DNA from: Cavia porcellus
Taxonomy: Eukaryota; Chordata; Mammalia; Rodentia; Caviidae
Direction: 5' to 3'
DNA length: 64,000 nucleotides
NCBI RefSeq assembly: GCF_034190915.1
Contig: NW_026947501.1
Span: 1,860,001 to 1,924,000, forward strand
In this document: piece by piece, positions 13,301 through 25,700 of the stretch
Layout of the letters: each line of letters opens with the position of its first letter
Numbering within the stretch: position 1 is the first letter of the stretch
Notes under the pieces: generated by a model
Told to the model about the DNA's origin: nothing
Seen by the model: the letters and a program-made list of their open reading frames with translations, nothing else
Database searches by the model: none
Translations under genes and position numbers: made by a program

Positions 13301-13800
13301 TTAGGTTTAGAGGTTAGATTTAGGGTTAGAGTTTCGGGTTAGAGCTGGGTTAGGGTTAGGGTTTGGATTAGGGTTATGGTTAGTGTTAGGGTTCGCTTCA
13401 GAGGTTAGAGTTAGGGTTAGGGTTACCTTTAGGGTTAGAGGTTAAGGTTGGGGTTAGGTTTAAGGTTAGGGTTACGTTTAGGTTTAGAGTTAAAGTTACA
13501 TTTAGGGTTAGAGTTTTGTGTTAGTGTTAGGGTAAGGGTTAGGGTTAGGGTTAGGGTTAGTTTCTTGGGCATGTTTAAGTTTAGGGATACGGTTAGTGTT
13601 AGTCTTAGTTTTATGGTTTGAGGTTAGCGTTAGGTTTAGTTTTAGAGATTGGTTTTTGGTTAGGTTTAGGGTTAGGGTTAGAATTAGAGGTTAGGTTAAG
13701 GGTTAGGGTTAGAGTGAGGGTTAAGATTAAAGCTTAGTTTTAGGGTTAGGCTTAGGGTTAGGTTTAGAAGTTGGTTTGGTGTTAGGGCTAGTTTTAGGGT
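10362..13800 (+). repeat. Segmental duplication X, copy 2
   Basis: Partner of 4641-8590. It carries the same ordered variant hexamers, including the G-rich subregion with GAGATTTTGGTTTGGG at about 12.78 kb, but only one copy of the 280-bp unit that is duplicated in copy 1. Part of the block (around 12.1 kb) also resembles 34.4-34.6 kb and 36.3-36.5 kb, marked by GGGGTAGGATTAGGG-like and TTTAAGGTTATGG strings. Confidence 0.85.
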
Positions 13801-14700
13801 TAGGGTTAGAAGTTAGGTATAGTGTTAGGTTTAGTGTTAGAGTTAGGGATAGGTTTAGGGTTAGTGTTAGAAGTTAGGGTTAGTGTTACGTTTAGGGTTT
13901 ATATTTTTGAGAGGGTTAGAGATATGTGTTTTGGTTATGGTTAGTGTCAGGTTTAGGGTTAGTGTTAGGGTTATGTTAGTGTTAAGGTTAGGGTTAGGTA
14001 TTATAGTCAGGGTTAGGGTTACTTTAAGGGGTAGGGTTAGGGGTAGGGTAAGGGATTAATGTTAAATTTAGCTTTCGGGTTATGACTATGGTTATGGTTA
14101 GGTTTAGGTTTATGGTTAGTGTTAGGGTTAGGGTTAGAGGTTAGTGTTAGTTTTAGGGTTATGGTTAGGGACAGTGTTATGGTTAGAGTTTACAGATAGG
14201 TTTAGTGCCAGAGTTAGTTTTAGGTTTATGGTTAGATGTTAGTATTCAGTTAAGTGTTAGAGTTAGGGTTACAGTTCGGGTAAGGGTAGGACAAGGGTTA
14301 GTGTTTAGGTTTAGGGTTAGGATTACATTTATTGCTAGGGTTAGTTTTAGAGGTTAGTTTTAGTGTTAGGATTAGTGTTAGGGTTAGGGTTAGAATTAGG
14401 GTCATTGGTTAGGTTGGGTTCGGGTTAGGGTTATGGTTAGGGTTAGCGTTAGGGTTAGGGTTAGGTTTAGGGATAGTTTTAGAGTTAAGGTTATGGTTAG
14501 GGTTAGGGGTTAGGTGTTTCTATAGGGTTAGGTTTAGACTTAGGTTTCAATTTAGGGTTAGCGTTAGGGTTATGCCTAGTGTTAGGGATAGGGTTAGGGT
14601 TAGGGTTAGGGTTAGGTTTACGTTTAGGTTTAAGTTTAGGGTTAGGGTTAGTGTTAGGGTTAGGGTTAGGGTGAGGATTAGGGTTAGTGTTAGGGTGAGG
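13800..14700 (+). repeat. Segmental duplication Y, copy 1
   Basis: Matches 27,180-28,030. Anchors: GAGAGGGTTAGAGATATGTG-like string at 13909 and 27295 (offset 13,386), module A at 13999 and 27385 (13,386), GTATTCAGTTAAGTG at 14242 and 27646 (13,404). Shared odd strings include GGACAAGGGTT and GGTGTTTC(T/A)ATAGGG. Confidence 0.85.
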
Positions 14701-15410
14701 GTTAGGGTTAGAGTTAAGGTTAAGGCTAGTGTTAGGCTTGTGATTATAGTTAGAGTTAGGCTTACAATTAGGTTAGGCTTAGGGTTAGGGTTAGTGTTAG
14801 GTTTAGGGTTTGCATTAGATTTAGTATCAGGGTTAGGGTTAGGGTTAGCGTTCGGGGTTAGGTGTTATGTATAGGGTTATGGTTAGGGTTAGCCTTTACA
14901 GTTAGGGTTAGGGTTAGGGTTAGTGTTAGTGTTATGGTTATGGTTAGGGTTAGGGTTAGGGATACAGTTAGGGTTACGGTTAGGATTAGTGTTTGGGCTT
15001 AAGGTTAGGGGTTAAGATTAGGGTTATTTTTTAAGTTTAGGTGTTAGGTTTTCGGTGTTAGCATTATGGTTCAGCTTACAGGTAGGTTTAGGGTTAGGGT
15101 TAGGGCTAGGTTTATGGTTAGTGTTAGGGTTAGGGTTGTGATTAGTGTTAGAAATTATGTTTTTGCTTAGGGTTATGGTTAGGGTTAGAGTTACAGTTAG
15201 GGTAAGAGGTTAGGTATAGGGTTAGGTTTAGGGTTAGGTTTAGGGTTTGCTTTAGGGTTAAGGTTAGAAATTAGCGTTAGTGTTAGGGTTAGGTTTAGGG
15301 TTAGGCTTAGGTTTAGTGTGAGTTTTAGGGTTAGGGTGTAGCTTTAGTGTGAAAGTTAGGGTTAGGTTTAGGGTTAGGATTATGGTTAGGCTTCAGGTTA
15401 CAGTTAGGGT

Positions 15411-16245
15411 TACCATTAGGTTTAATCTTTGGCTTATGATTTGGATTAGCATTAGGGTTAGGTTCAGTGTTAGTTTTAGGGTTAGGGTTAGGGATAGTGT
15501 TAGGTTTAGGGTTATGGTTTAGGTTTAGTGTTAGTGTTAGCCTTATGGTAAGGATTACGGTTAGTCTTCGGGTTATGGTTAGGGTTAGAGTTATGATTAG
15601 GTTTGGGTTAGGGTTAGGGTTAGATGTTAGGGATAGGTTTGGGGTTAGGGTAATTTTACTGTTAGAGTTTAGGGTTAGGGTTAGTGTTAGGGTTACAAGT
15701 TAGGGTTAGTGTTAGGCTTAGAAGTTAGGTTTAGTGTTAGGGTTAGGATTAGGATTACAGCTAGTGTTATGCTTAGAGGTTAGCGTTTGGTTTAGGGTTA
15801 GATTTAGGGTTAGTGTTAGTGTTAGGCTTAGAGGTTATCGATAGGGTTAGTGTTAGTATTACCATTAGGTTTAGTCTTAGGCTTATGGTGTGGATTAACA
15901 TTAGGGTTAGGTTCAGTGTTAGTTTTAGGGTTAGGTTTAGCCCTGGGGTTAGGGGTTAGGTGTTATGGTTAGGGTTAGGGTTAGGGTAAGTTTAGGATTA
16001 GGTTTACAGTTAGGGTTAGGGTTAGGTTTAGGGATAGTGTTAGGTTTAGGGTTAGTGTTAGTGTTAGCCTTATGGTAAGGATTACGGTTAGTCTTTGGGT
16101 TACAGTTAGGGTTAGAGTGATGATTAGGTTTGGGTTAGGGTTAGGGTTAGATGTTAGGGATAGGTTTAGGGTTAGGGTAATTTTACTGTTAGAGTTTAGG
16201 GTTAGGGTTAGTGTTAGGGTTACAAGTTAGGTTTAGTGTTAGGTT
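15411..16245 (+). repeat. Recent tandem duplication, about 0.45-0.53 kb unit
   Basis: TTACCATTAGGTTTA(A/G)TCTT occurs at 15411 and 15859, and CCTTATGGTAAGGATTACGG at 15541 and 16068. The offset grows from 448 to 527 because copy 2 has gained about 80 bases near 15.95 kb. The segment from TTAGCCTTATGG through TTTTACTGTTAGAG to GTTACAAGTTAGG is almost the same in both, indicating a young event. Confidence 0.88.
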
Positions 16246-17965
16246 TAGGGTTAATGTTAGGTTTAGTTTCAGAGTTAGGGTTGGTTTAAGGTTAGGCGTT
16301 AGGTGTTAGTGGTATGGTTAGCGTTAGGGTTAGGTTTAGGGTTTAGTTTAGGTTTAGGGCTAGGGTTAGGCTTAGAGGTTATGGTTAGGGTTATGGTTAG
16401 GGTTATGGTTAGGGTTAGGGTCAAAGCTTGGGTTCAGGTTCATGTTTAGCATTATGGTTAGGGTTACGGTTAGAGTTTAGGATTATTTTTAAGATTATGG
16501 TTAGGGTTAGGGTTACGGTTAGGTTTAGTGTTATGGTTAGAGGTTATCGTTATGTTTAGTGATAGAGTTTGTGGTAAGGGTGAGTGTTAGTGTGAGGCTT
16601 ATAATTTATCATTACGGTTATGGTTAGGGTTAGGGTTAAAGTTAGCATTAGGGTTAGTGTTAGCTTTTGGGTTAGAGATAGGGTAAGGGTTAGGATGAGG
16701 GTTAGTCATTAGGTTTAGTGTTTGGTTTATGGTTAGGGTTAGGTTTATGTTTAGAAGTCAGTGTTAGGGCTAGGGTTATTATTAGGGTTAGTAGGTTTAA
16801 AGATAGGTTTAGTTTTAGGGTTAGGGTTAAGGGTTAGGGTTAGGATTAGGGTTAGGGTAGGGTTAGGGTTCAGGTTAGGGTTATGATTAATGTTAGGGTT
16901 AGGAGTTAGGTGTTAAGGAGAGGGTTAGGGTTAGGTTTAGAGTTACGGTTAGGGTTAGGGTTATGATTAGTTTTAGGTTTAGAGTTAGGGTTAGGGTTAG
17001 TGTTAGGTTTAGGGTTAGTGGAATGTTATGTTTAGGTTTAGGGTTAGCAATAGTGTTATGGTTAGGGTTAGGGTTAGGTTTAGTGTTAGTTTTAGGTTTA
17101 GAATTAGCATTAGGGTTAGGGGTTAGGTGTTAGTGATAGTTTTAGGCGTAATGTTAGGGTTAGGTTTACGGTTAGGGTTAGCGTTAGGGTTAGGGATAGT
17201 GTTAGGTTAGGGTTAGGGTGTCTGGTTAGTGTTAGAGTTAGGGTTAGGGTTAGGGTTATGTTTAAGCTTTGTGTTACGGTTAGGGTTAGAGTTACGTTTA
17301 ACTTAGGGTGAGGTTTAGGGTTAGGTTTAGGGTTAGGGCTGGGTTAGGGTTATATGTTAGGGATAGGTTTAGGGTTAGCATTAGTGTTACGGTTATAGTT
17401 CAGGGTTAGTGTTGGGGTTAGGGTTAATGTTAGCAGTTAGCGTTAGTTTTGGGTTAGGGTTAGGGTTAAAACTTAGGTTTAGGGTTAGGGTTAGTGTTAG
17501 TGTGAGGGTTATGGTTTGTGTTAGTGTTAGGGTTAGGGTTAGGTTTGAGTTAGGGTTAAGATTATGGTTTGAGTTTATCTTTAGGTTTAGTGATAGAGTT
17601 TGGGGTTAGGTTGAGGGTTAGGGTGAGGCTTAGAAGTTATTGTTAGGATTAAGGTTAATGCTTAGATTTAGGGTTAAGGTTAGCATTAGGGTTAGGGATA
17701 AAGTAAGGCTTAAGTTTAGGGTTAGTGGTTAAGTTTATGGTTAGGTTTATGGTTAGTGTTTCATTTAGGTTAAAGTTTAATTTTAGGGTTAGTTTTAGGC
17801 TTAGCATTAGTGTTAGGGTTAGCGTTAGGTTTAGAGTTAGGTTTAGGTTTAGGGTTAGGGTTAGTGTTAGGTATACGTTTCTGGCTAGTGGTCAGTTTAC
17901 GGTAAGGGTTATGGTTACGATTAGGTTATGGTTAGGGTTTGGGTAAGAATTAGGTTTATGGTTAA
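16246..17965 (+). repeat. Array segment with GATAGAGTTTG units
   Basis: No gene. The marker GATAGAGTTTG occurs at 16561 and 17592, with flanking GAGGTTA and GTGAGG strings. The same marker is seen near 3725 (GACAGAG variant), 8760, 19864, 22308, 57204, 57890 (GATACAG) and 58570. This segment therefore belongs to the same unit family as the tandem block at 56.7-58.9 kb. Confidence 0.7.
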
Positions 17966-20900
17966 GGTTAGGATTTGAACTAGGATTAGTGTTAGGGTCA
18001 CGGTTAGGTTTAGGGTTTAGGTGTTAGAGAAAGGGTTAGAGTTAGGCTTCAAGTTAGGGCTCCAATGTGGTTAGTGTTAGTGTTAGTGTTAGTGTTAGTG
18101 TTAGTGTTAGTGTTAGGGATAAGGTAGGTGTAGCGTCGTGTTAGATTTAGGGTTAGTTTTTGGGTTAGTGTTAGGGTTAGGTTTAGGGGTTAGGTGTTAG
18201 GGATAGGGTTATAGTTAGCGTTAGGGTTAGGGTTAGGTTTAGGGTTAGGTTTAGGTTTAGGGTTAAAGTTATGGATAGTGTGAGCATTTAGGGTTAGCGT
18301 TAGGGTTAGGGTTAGGTTTATGGTTAGTGTTGTGGTAAGGTTGAGATTTAGGGTTAAGGTTACGGTTAGTGTTATTGCTTAAGATTAGGGGGTAAGCTTA
18401 GAGTTATGGCTTAGGGTTATGTCTTAGGTTTAGAGGTTAGCCTTATTTTGAGGGTTAGTCGTAGGGTTAGGGTTAGGGTTAGGGTTAGGGTTAATGTTAG
18501 TTTTAGGGTTAGGGTTAGGGTTAGGGTTAGGGTTAGGGTTACGGTTGGGTTTAGGATTGCGATTAGGTTTAGAGATTATGGTTATATTTAGGGTTATGGT
18601 TAGGGTTAGGTTTAGGGTTAGGGTTAGAGTTTAGGCTTAGTGTTAGGTTTAGGTTTAGGGTTAGGTTTAGGGTTAGGGTTAGAAGTTAGGTATAGTGTTA
18701 GGGTTAGTGTTAGGGTTAGTGTTAGGTTTAGGGTTAGGGTTTAGTGTTAGTTTAGCGCTAGGGTTAGGTTTAGGGTTATAGTTAGGCTTCGGGTTATGCT
18801 TAGTGTTAGGGTTACAATTAGGTTTAGGGTTAAACTTAGGGTAAGGTTAGGGTTAGTGTTAGGTTTAGTGTCAGTTTTAGGGATAGGCTTATCATTAGGG
18901 TTAGGGGTTAGGTGTTAGTGATAAGGTTAGGGTTAGGGTAGGCTTAGGGTTAGGTTTACAGTTAGGGTTAGGGTTAGGATTAGTGTTAGCGCTTAAATTG
19001 AGGTGTTTGGCTTTGGGTTATGGCTTAGTGTTAGTGTTAGTGTTAGTGTTACGCTTAGTGTTAGAATTATAATCAAGGTTAGGGTTAGCAGTTAGGTGTT
19101 AGGGAGAGTTTTAGGGTTAGGCTTTGGGTTATGGTTAGGGTTATGGTTATGATTAGATTAGGATTATTGTTAGGGTTAGAGTTAGTCTTCGGTTTACCGT
19201 TAGTTGTAGAATTAGTGTTAGGGTTAGGGTTAGGGGTTAGGTGTTAGCAATAGTGTTACATTTAGTTTTTGGATTAGTGTTCGGTTTTGAGTTTAGGTTA
19301 GGGTTAGGGATAGTTTTGGTTTAGGATTAGGGTTTAGGGTTAGGATTAGGGTTAGGCTTAGGTTTAGGTTTAGGGTTAGTGTTAATGTTAGGGTTAGAAA
19401 TTAGGTTTAGTTTTAGGGTTAGAGTTAGGGTTAGGGTAATGGTTAGATGTTAGCGTTAGGTTAGGGTTAAGTTTAGGGTTAGGGTTAGGGTTATGCTAGG
19501 TTTATGGTTAGGTATTACAATCAGGCTTAGTGTTAGTTTAAGGGGTAGGGTTAGGGTTAGGGTAAGGGATTAATGTTATGTCTGGGTTAACATTATGGTT
19601 AGGGTTAAGGTTACGTTAATATTAGGGTTAGGTTTAGGGTTAGATGTTAGGAATAGGTTTAGGGTTAGGGTTAGTGTTACTATTAGAGTTTAGGTTTAGA
19701 GTTAGCTTTAGGGTTAAGTTTAGGGCTAGGGTTAGCATTAGTTTTGGTTTAGGGTAAAAGTTAAAACTTAGGTTTAGGATTAGGGTTAGTGTTAGTGTTA
19801 AGTTTAGGGTTAGGGTTAGTGTTAGGCTTAGGGTTATGTTTAGAGGTTACCGTTAGGTTTAGTGATAGAGTTTGTGGTTATGGTGAGTGTTGGGTTAGGC
19901 TTAAAAGTTATGGTTATGGTTATGGTTACGGTTAGGGTTAAAGCTTATGTTTAGAGTTAGGGATAGCATTAGGGTTAGGTTAGGGTTAGGGTTAGAAGTT
20001 AGGTTTAGTTTTACGGTTCAGGTTTTGGTTAGGTTTAGTGCTAGAGTTAGAGGTTAGTGTTAGGGTTAGGGTTAGGGGTAGTGTTACGGTTAAAGTTTAG
20101 GGTTAGGTTTAGTGTTAGAGTTAGGGTTAGGGTGAGGGTTAGGGTGATCATTAGAGGTTAGCGTTTGGATAAGTGTTAGAGTTCGGGTTTGGGTTACGGT
20201 TAGTGTTAGGCTTAGAGGCGATGGTTAGGGTCATAGTTAGGCTTAGGGTTAAAGCTTAGGTTCAAGGTTAGGTTTAGTGTTAGGGTTGTGGTTAGGGTTA
20301 GGGTTAGGGCTAGATGTAGGGTTTAGGTGTTAGGGATAGGGTTACGTGTTAATGTCAGTGTTAAGGTGAGGGTTAGAGTCAGGGTCAAGGTTAGGGTTAG
20401 GGTTATGACTAGGGTAGCGTTTAGGGTTATGGTTAGGGTTAGGTTTAGTGTTATGGTTAGTGTTAGGGTTAGGTTGAGGTTTAGGCTTAGGATTAGTGTT
20501 AGGGCTAGAAGTTAGGTTTAGTGTTAGGTTTAGGATTGGAGTTAGGGATAGGTTTAGTGTTAGGGTTAGTGTTACAGCTTAGGGTTAGTGTTAGCGTTAG
20601 GTTTAGGCTTAGGGTTAGGGTTAGGGTTTGAGGTATGATTTAGGTTTAGTATTAGGGTGATGGTGAGGGTTATGGTTAGGGTTAAGTTTAGGGTTATGGT
20701 AGGGTTAGGATTAGGGTTAGTTATTAGATTCAGGGTTATGGTTATTTTAAGGGTAGGTTTTGGTTTAGGGTAAGGGATTAATGTTATTTTTAGGGTTAGG
20801 TTTAGGTTTATGGTTATGGTTAGAGTTAGGGTTAGGTTTTGGATTAGAAGATACTGTTAGGGGTTGGGTCTGGGTTATGGTTATGTTTAGGGTTCAGTTT

Positions 20901-21330
20901 AGTGTTAGGGTTAGGGTTATGGGTTAGACTTTAGGGAGAGGGTTAAATTTAGGATTCGGGTTATGGTTAGGGTTAGTGTTATGATTAGCTTTAGGGTTAG
21001 GCTTAGGGTTAGGGTTATGGTTAGGCTTAGGTTTAATGTTAGTTTTAGGTTTAGGTTTAGCATTATTGTTAGGGGTTAGGTGTTATAGGTTTACGGCTAG
21101 GGTTAGGGTTAGGGTTAGGGATAGTGTTATGTTGATGGTTAGGGTTTAGGGTTAGTGTTATGGTTCGGGTTATGGTTAGGATTACGGTTACGCTTCATGT
21201 TACGGTTTGGGTTAGGGTTACGATTAGGTTAGGGTTAGGGTTAGGGTTAGGGTTAGGGTTAGGTTTAGGGTTAGGTTAGGGTTAGGATTAGATGTTAGGG
21301 TTAGGGTTATGTTTAGGGTTAGGGTTAGAG
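17966..21330 (+). repeat. Large colinear duplication W, left copy
   Basis: Parallels 54.1-61.4 kb in order and orientation. Anchors: GGATTTGAACTAGG 17970 with 54124; GTAGGC context 18939 with 55075; TTATGGCTTAG block near 19.02 with 55.17 kb; module A 19513 with 56405; TATGACTAGGGTAGCG 20404 with 60521; module A 20722 with 60833. Offsets rise from 36.15 to 40.1 kb because the right copy gained tandem units at 56.7-58.9 kb and further material at 58.9-60.4 kb. Confidence 0.75.
18071..18112 (+). repeat. Run of seven TTAGTG variant hexamers
   Basis: Seven identical units in a row (42 bp), bounded by GTGG on the left and TTAGGGAT on the right. A variant hexamer cannot be made by standard telomerase templating, so it must have spread by slippage or unequal exchange. 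Confidence 0.95.
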
Positions 21331-21860
21331 TTGGGCTTAGAGATTTTGGTTTGGGTTAATGTTAGGGTTAGGCTTGGGGTGTTAGGGTTTTGTTAGGGTT
21401 AGGGTTAGGGTTAGGGTTAGAGGGTTAGGGTTAGTATTAGGTTTAGCGTTAGGGTTAGGGTTTGGGATTGTGTTAGGATTGGGGTTAGGGTTAGGGTTAG
21501 GGGTTAGGGTTAGTGTTCGGTTCGTGTTGGTATAGGGTTAGAGTTAGGGTTAATGTTAAGGTTATGTTTAGGGTTAGGGTTAGAGTTGGGCTTAGAGATT
21601 TTGGTTTGGGTTAATGTTAGGGTTAGGGTTAGGGTGTTAGGGTTTTGTTAGGGTTAGGGTTAGGGTTAGTGTTTGGGTTCATGTTGGGATAGGGTTAGGT
21701 TAGGGTTAATCTTATGGTTATGTTTAGGGTTAGGGTTAGAGTTGGGCTTAGAGATTTTCATTTGGGGTAATGTTAGGGTTAGGGTTGGTGTTAGGAATAT
21801 TGTTAGGGTTGTGTTACGTTTAGGGTTAGCGTTAGGATTAGTGTTACAGGGTTAGGGTTA
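21328..21860 (+). repeat. Three partial tandem units related to the 280-bp unit
   Basis: GAGTTGGGCTTAGAGATTTT begins at 21328, 21583 and 21739 (spacing 255 and 156). Each is followed by TTTGGGTTAATG or a variant, and preceded by GTTATGTTTAGGG. These are internally deleted relatives of the unit at 7172-7730, showing that this G-rich subfamily was amplified independently at a third site. Confidence 0.85.
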
Positions 21861-22065
21861 GGTTAGGGTTAGGGTTAGGGTTAGTGTTAGGGTTCGGGTT
21901 AGAATTTAGGGTAACTTTACGTTAGGGCTTGGTTTATGGTTAAGGGTGGGTCATGGTTAGGTTTATGGTTATGGTTAGGGTTAGGTTTAGGGTTCAGATT
22001 AGAGGTTACGGATAGGATTAGGGTTAAAGGTTAGGTTTAGGCCTACGCTTAGGTTTCGTGTTAGG

Positions 22066-22700
22066 GTTAGAAGTTAGTTTAGTGTTAGGGCTTGTTTTAG
22101 GGTAAGTTTTAGGTTTAGGTTTATGGTTAGTGTTAGGGTTTAGGTGTTAGGGATAGTGTTAGGCTTACGGTTAGGGTTAGTGTTAGTTTTACGGTTAGCG
22201 TTAAGTCATAGTGTTAGGGGTTGGTTAGGGTTAATTTAAGGTTAGTGTTAGGGTTTGTGTTATTGTTAGGCTTAGTGTTATGGTTGGAGTTTAGTGTTAG
22301 GTTTAATGATAGAGTTTGGGGTTAGTGTTAGGCTTAGAATTTATGGTTAGAGTTAAGGTTAGGGTTAGGTTTAAAGCTTAGGTTTAGGGTTATGGTTAGG
22401 GTTAGCATTAGGGTTATGGTTAGGGTTAGGGTTCAGGTTAGAGGTTAGTGTTAGGGTTATGTTTAGGGTTACAGTTAGGGTTAGGTTTAGGGTTAGGTTT
22501 ATAGTTAGGGATAGAGTTAGTGTTAGGTTTAGGGTTAGGGATTAGGTTTAGGTTTATTTTTAGGGTTAGGTTTTGGGTTAGGCTTAGGTTAGCATTAGGG
22601 ATAGGTTTAGCTTTAGGTTTAGGGTTAGGGTCTGGGTTAGGGTTATGGTTAGGGTTTAGGGTTAGGGTTAGATTTAGTGTTATGGTTAGGTTTAGGGATG
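22066..22700 (+). repeat. Segmental duplication Z, copy 2
   Basis: Partner of 8529-9140. It lies just downstream of the 21.3-21.86 kb G-rich units, as copy 1 lies downstream of the G-rich 7.1-7.8 kb units. The duplication therefore probably began further upstream and has been reshaped by local deletion and expansion. Confidence 0.75.
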
Positions 22701-25700
22701 GGGGTTAGTGTTAGGTTTTTGGTTAGTGTTAGAGATATAGTTAGGGTTAGGGTTAGTTGATTAGGGTGAGGGTTAGGGTTATGGTTAGGGTTAAGTTTAT
22801 GGTTAGAGTTTAGGGTTAGAGTTAGGGTTTCAGATTTTGTTTAGGGTTAAGGTTTGGGTTAGGGTTAGGGTTAGGGTTATGATTACGGTTAGGGTAGGAT
22901 TAGTTTTAGTGCTAGTGTTAGGTTTAGGGTTAGGCTTACATTTAGGTTTAGGGTGAGCATTACTATTAGGGTTAGAAGTTGGTTTAGTGTTAAGGTTAGG
23001 GTTAGAGTTAGAATTAGGTTTAGGGTTATATTTTAGGGTTAGGGTTAGGGGTAGGTTTAGGGTTAGTGTTACGGTTAGAGGTTAGGGTTAAGGTTAGTGT
23101 TAGGGTTATTGTTATTGTTAGAGGTTAGCGTTAGGTTTAGGGTTAGAGTTGGGTTTAGGGTTAGGGTTAGGGTTAGGCTTAGATGTTAGGGTTAATGTTA
23201 TGGTTAGGGTTATGGTTAAAACTTAGGTTTAAAGTTAGGGTTAGGTTTAGAGTTACGGTTAGGGTTAGGGTTAGTGTTAGGTTTAGTGTTAGGTTTAGGT
23301 TTAGTTGTTAGGTGTTAGGGAGAGGCTTAGGTTAGGCTTTGTGTTAGGGTTAGTGTTAGGGTTATGATTACGTTTAGGATTAGGGTTAGGATTATTGTTA
23401 GTGTTAGATTTACTGTTAGTTTTAGGGTTAGGTTTAGCGTTAGGGTTAGGGGTTTAGTGTTAGGGATAGGATTAGGGTTATGTTTAGTTTTAGGTTTGGG
23501 ATTACGGTTTGGAATAGTGTTAGGTTTACGGTTAGTTTTAGGGGAATGAATAGTTTTAGGGTTTGAGTTAGGCTTTAGGGTTAGGGTTCGGGTTAGTATT
23601 AGGGTTATTGTTAGAGTTTAGCGTTAAGTTTAGTGTTAGAGTTTGGTGTTAGGATTAGTGTTAGGGTTAGGCTTACAGTTTATGGTTAGGCTTAGTATTA
23701 GGGTTTTTGTTAAAGCTTAAGTTTTGGGTTAGGGTAATGGTTAGGTTTAGGGTTAGTGTTAGGGTTAGTGTTAGGCTCAGTGTTAGAGGCATGGGTTAGC
23801 ATTATGGTTAGGGTTAGGGTTAGGCTTAGGCTTAGGGTTATGCTAGGGTTAGGGTTAGGGTTAGTTATTACAGTCTGGTTAGGGTTAGTTTAAGGGGTAG
23901 GTATAAGGTTAGATTTAGGGTTAGGGATTAATGCTAGGTTTAGGCTTATGGTTATGGTTATGGTTAGGGTTAGGGTTTGGGTTAGGGTTAGGGTTAGGGT
24001 TACGGTTAGGATTAAAAGTAAGGGTTAGGGGTAGGGTTAGGTTTATGGTTAGAGTTAGGGTTAGGGTTAGTGTTAGGATTAGGTTTAGGGTTTAGGTAGT
24101 AGGGAGAGGATCAAGATTAGACTTCGGCTTATAATTAGCATTAGGGTTAAAATTAGGTTTATGGTTAGGCTTAGGTTGAGGGTTAGGGTTAGGTTTAGTG
24201 TTTGTTTTAGGGTTAGGTTTATGGTTAGGGTTGTGGTTTGGTATTAGAGATAGGGTAATTGTTAGGGTTAGGGTTTAGGGTTAGGTTTTGAGTTAGGGTT
24301 TGGGATAGGGTTAGGGTTAAGTTTAGGTTTAGGGTTAGGGTTAGTTTTAGGATAGAAGTTGGTTTAGTGTTAGTGTTGGGGTTAGGGTTCCAGTTAGAGT
24401 TAGGGTTAGGGTGAGGGTTACCGTTATGGTTAGGGTTAGGTTTAGGGTTAGTGTTACAGATAAAGTTTAGAGTTAGGTTTAGGGTTAGAGTTAGTGTTAA
24501 GGTTAGGGTTAGGGTAACGGTTAGAGTTCAGAGTTAGGTTTAGTGTTAGAGTTTGGGTTTAGGTTTAGGGTTAGGTTTAAACTTAGAGGTTATGGTTATG
24601 GTTAATGTTAGGGTTAGTTTTAAAACTTAGGTTTAGTTTTAGGGTTAGTGTTAGGGTTAAGGTTACTGTTAGGATTAGTGTTAGGGTTAAGCTTAGTGGT
24701 TAGGTGTTAGGGAAAGGGTTAGGGTTAGTGTTAGGGTTAGGGTTAGGCTTAGGGTTAGTGTATGGTTAGGGATAGCGGTATGTGTTAGGGTTACGTTTAG
24801 CGGTTGGGTTAGGATTAGGATTAGTGCTAGAGTTAGGGATATGGTTACAATTAGGTTTTGGGTTATGGTTATGGTTAGGTTTAGGGATAGAGGTTAATGT
24901 TAGCGTTAGAGTTTGGGTTAAGGTTCCGGTTATGGTTAGAATTATGGGTTAGGATTAGGTTTAGTGTAGGGTTAGAGTTAGGGTTAGGGTTATGGTATGT
25001 TTAGGGTTAGGGCTGGATATTACTGTCACGGTTAGTGTTAGTTTAAGTGTTAGGGTTCGGGTTAGAGTGAGGCTTAGGCTTAGGGTTATGTTTAGAGGTT
25101 AGCTTTAGGTGTAGGATTAGGGTTAGGGTTAGAGTTTAGGCTTAGGGTTAGAGTTATGTTTAGGGTTAACGTTAGGTTTAGGATTAGATGTTAGGGTTAG
25201 GGGTAGGGTTAGGGTTATGATTACGGTTAGGGTTAGTTTTACTATTAGAGTTAGTGTTAGGGTTAGGTTTAGGGTTAGGGTTGTGTTTAGGTTTAGGGTT
25301 AGGGTTACTGTTGGGGTTAGAATTTGGTTTAGTGTTAAGGTAAGAGTTAGGGTTAGGTTTAGAGTTATAATTAGGTTTAGGGTTATATTTTAGGGTTAGA
25401 GTTAGGGTTAGGGTTAGTGTTACTGTTAGAGGATAGGGTTAAGGTTAGGGTTAGGTTTATGGTTAGAGGTTAGTGTTAGGTTTAGGGTTAGAGTTCGGTT
25501 TAGGGTTAAGGTTAGTGTTAGGCTTAGATGTTATGGTTAAGGTTAGGGTTAGGTTTAGGGTTAAAACATAGGTTTAGGTTTAGGTTTAGGGTTAGAGTTA
25601 CAGTTAGGGTTAGGGTTAGTGTTAGGTTTAGTGTTAGGTTTAGGTTTAGGTGTTAGGGAGAACCTTAGGGTTAGGGTATGTGTTACAGTTAGTGTTAGGG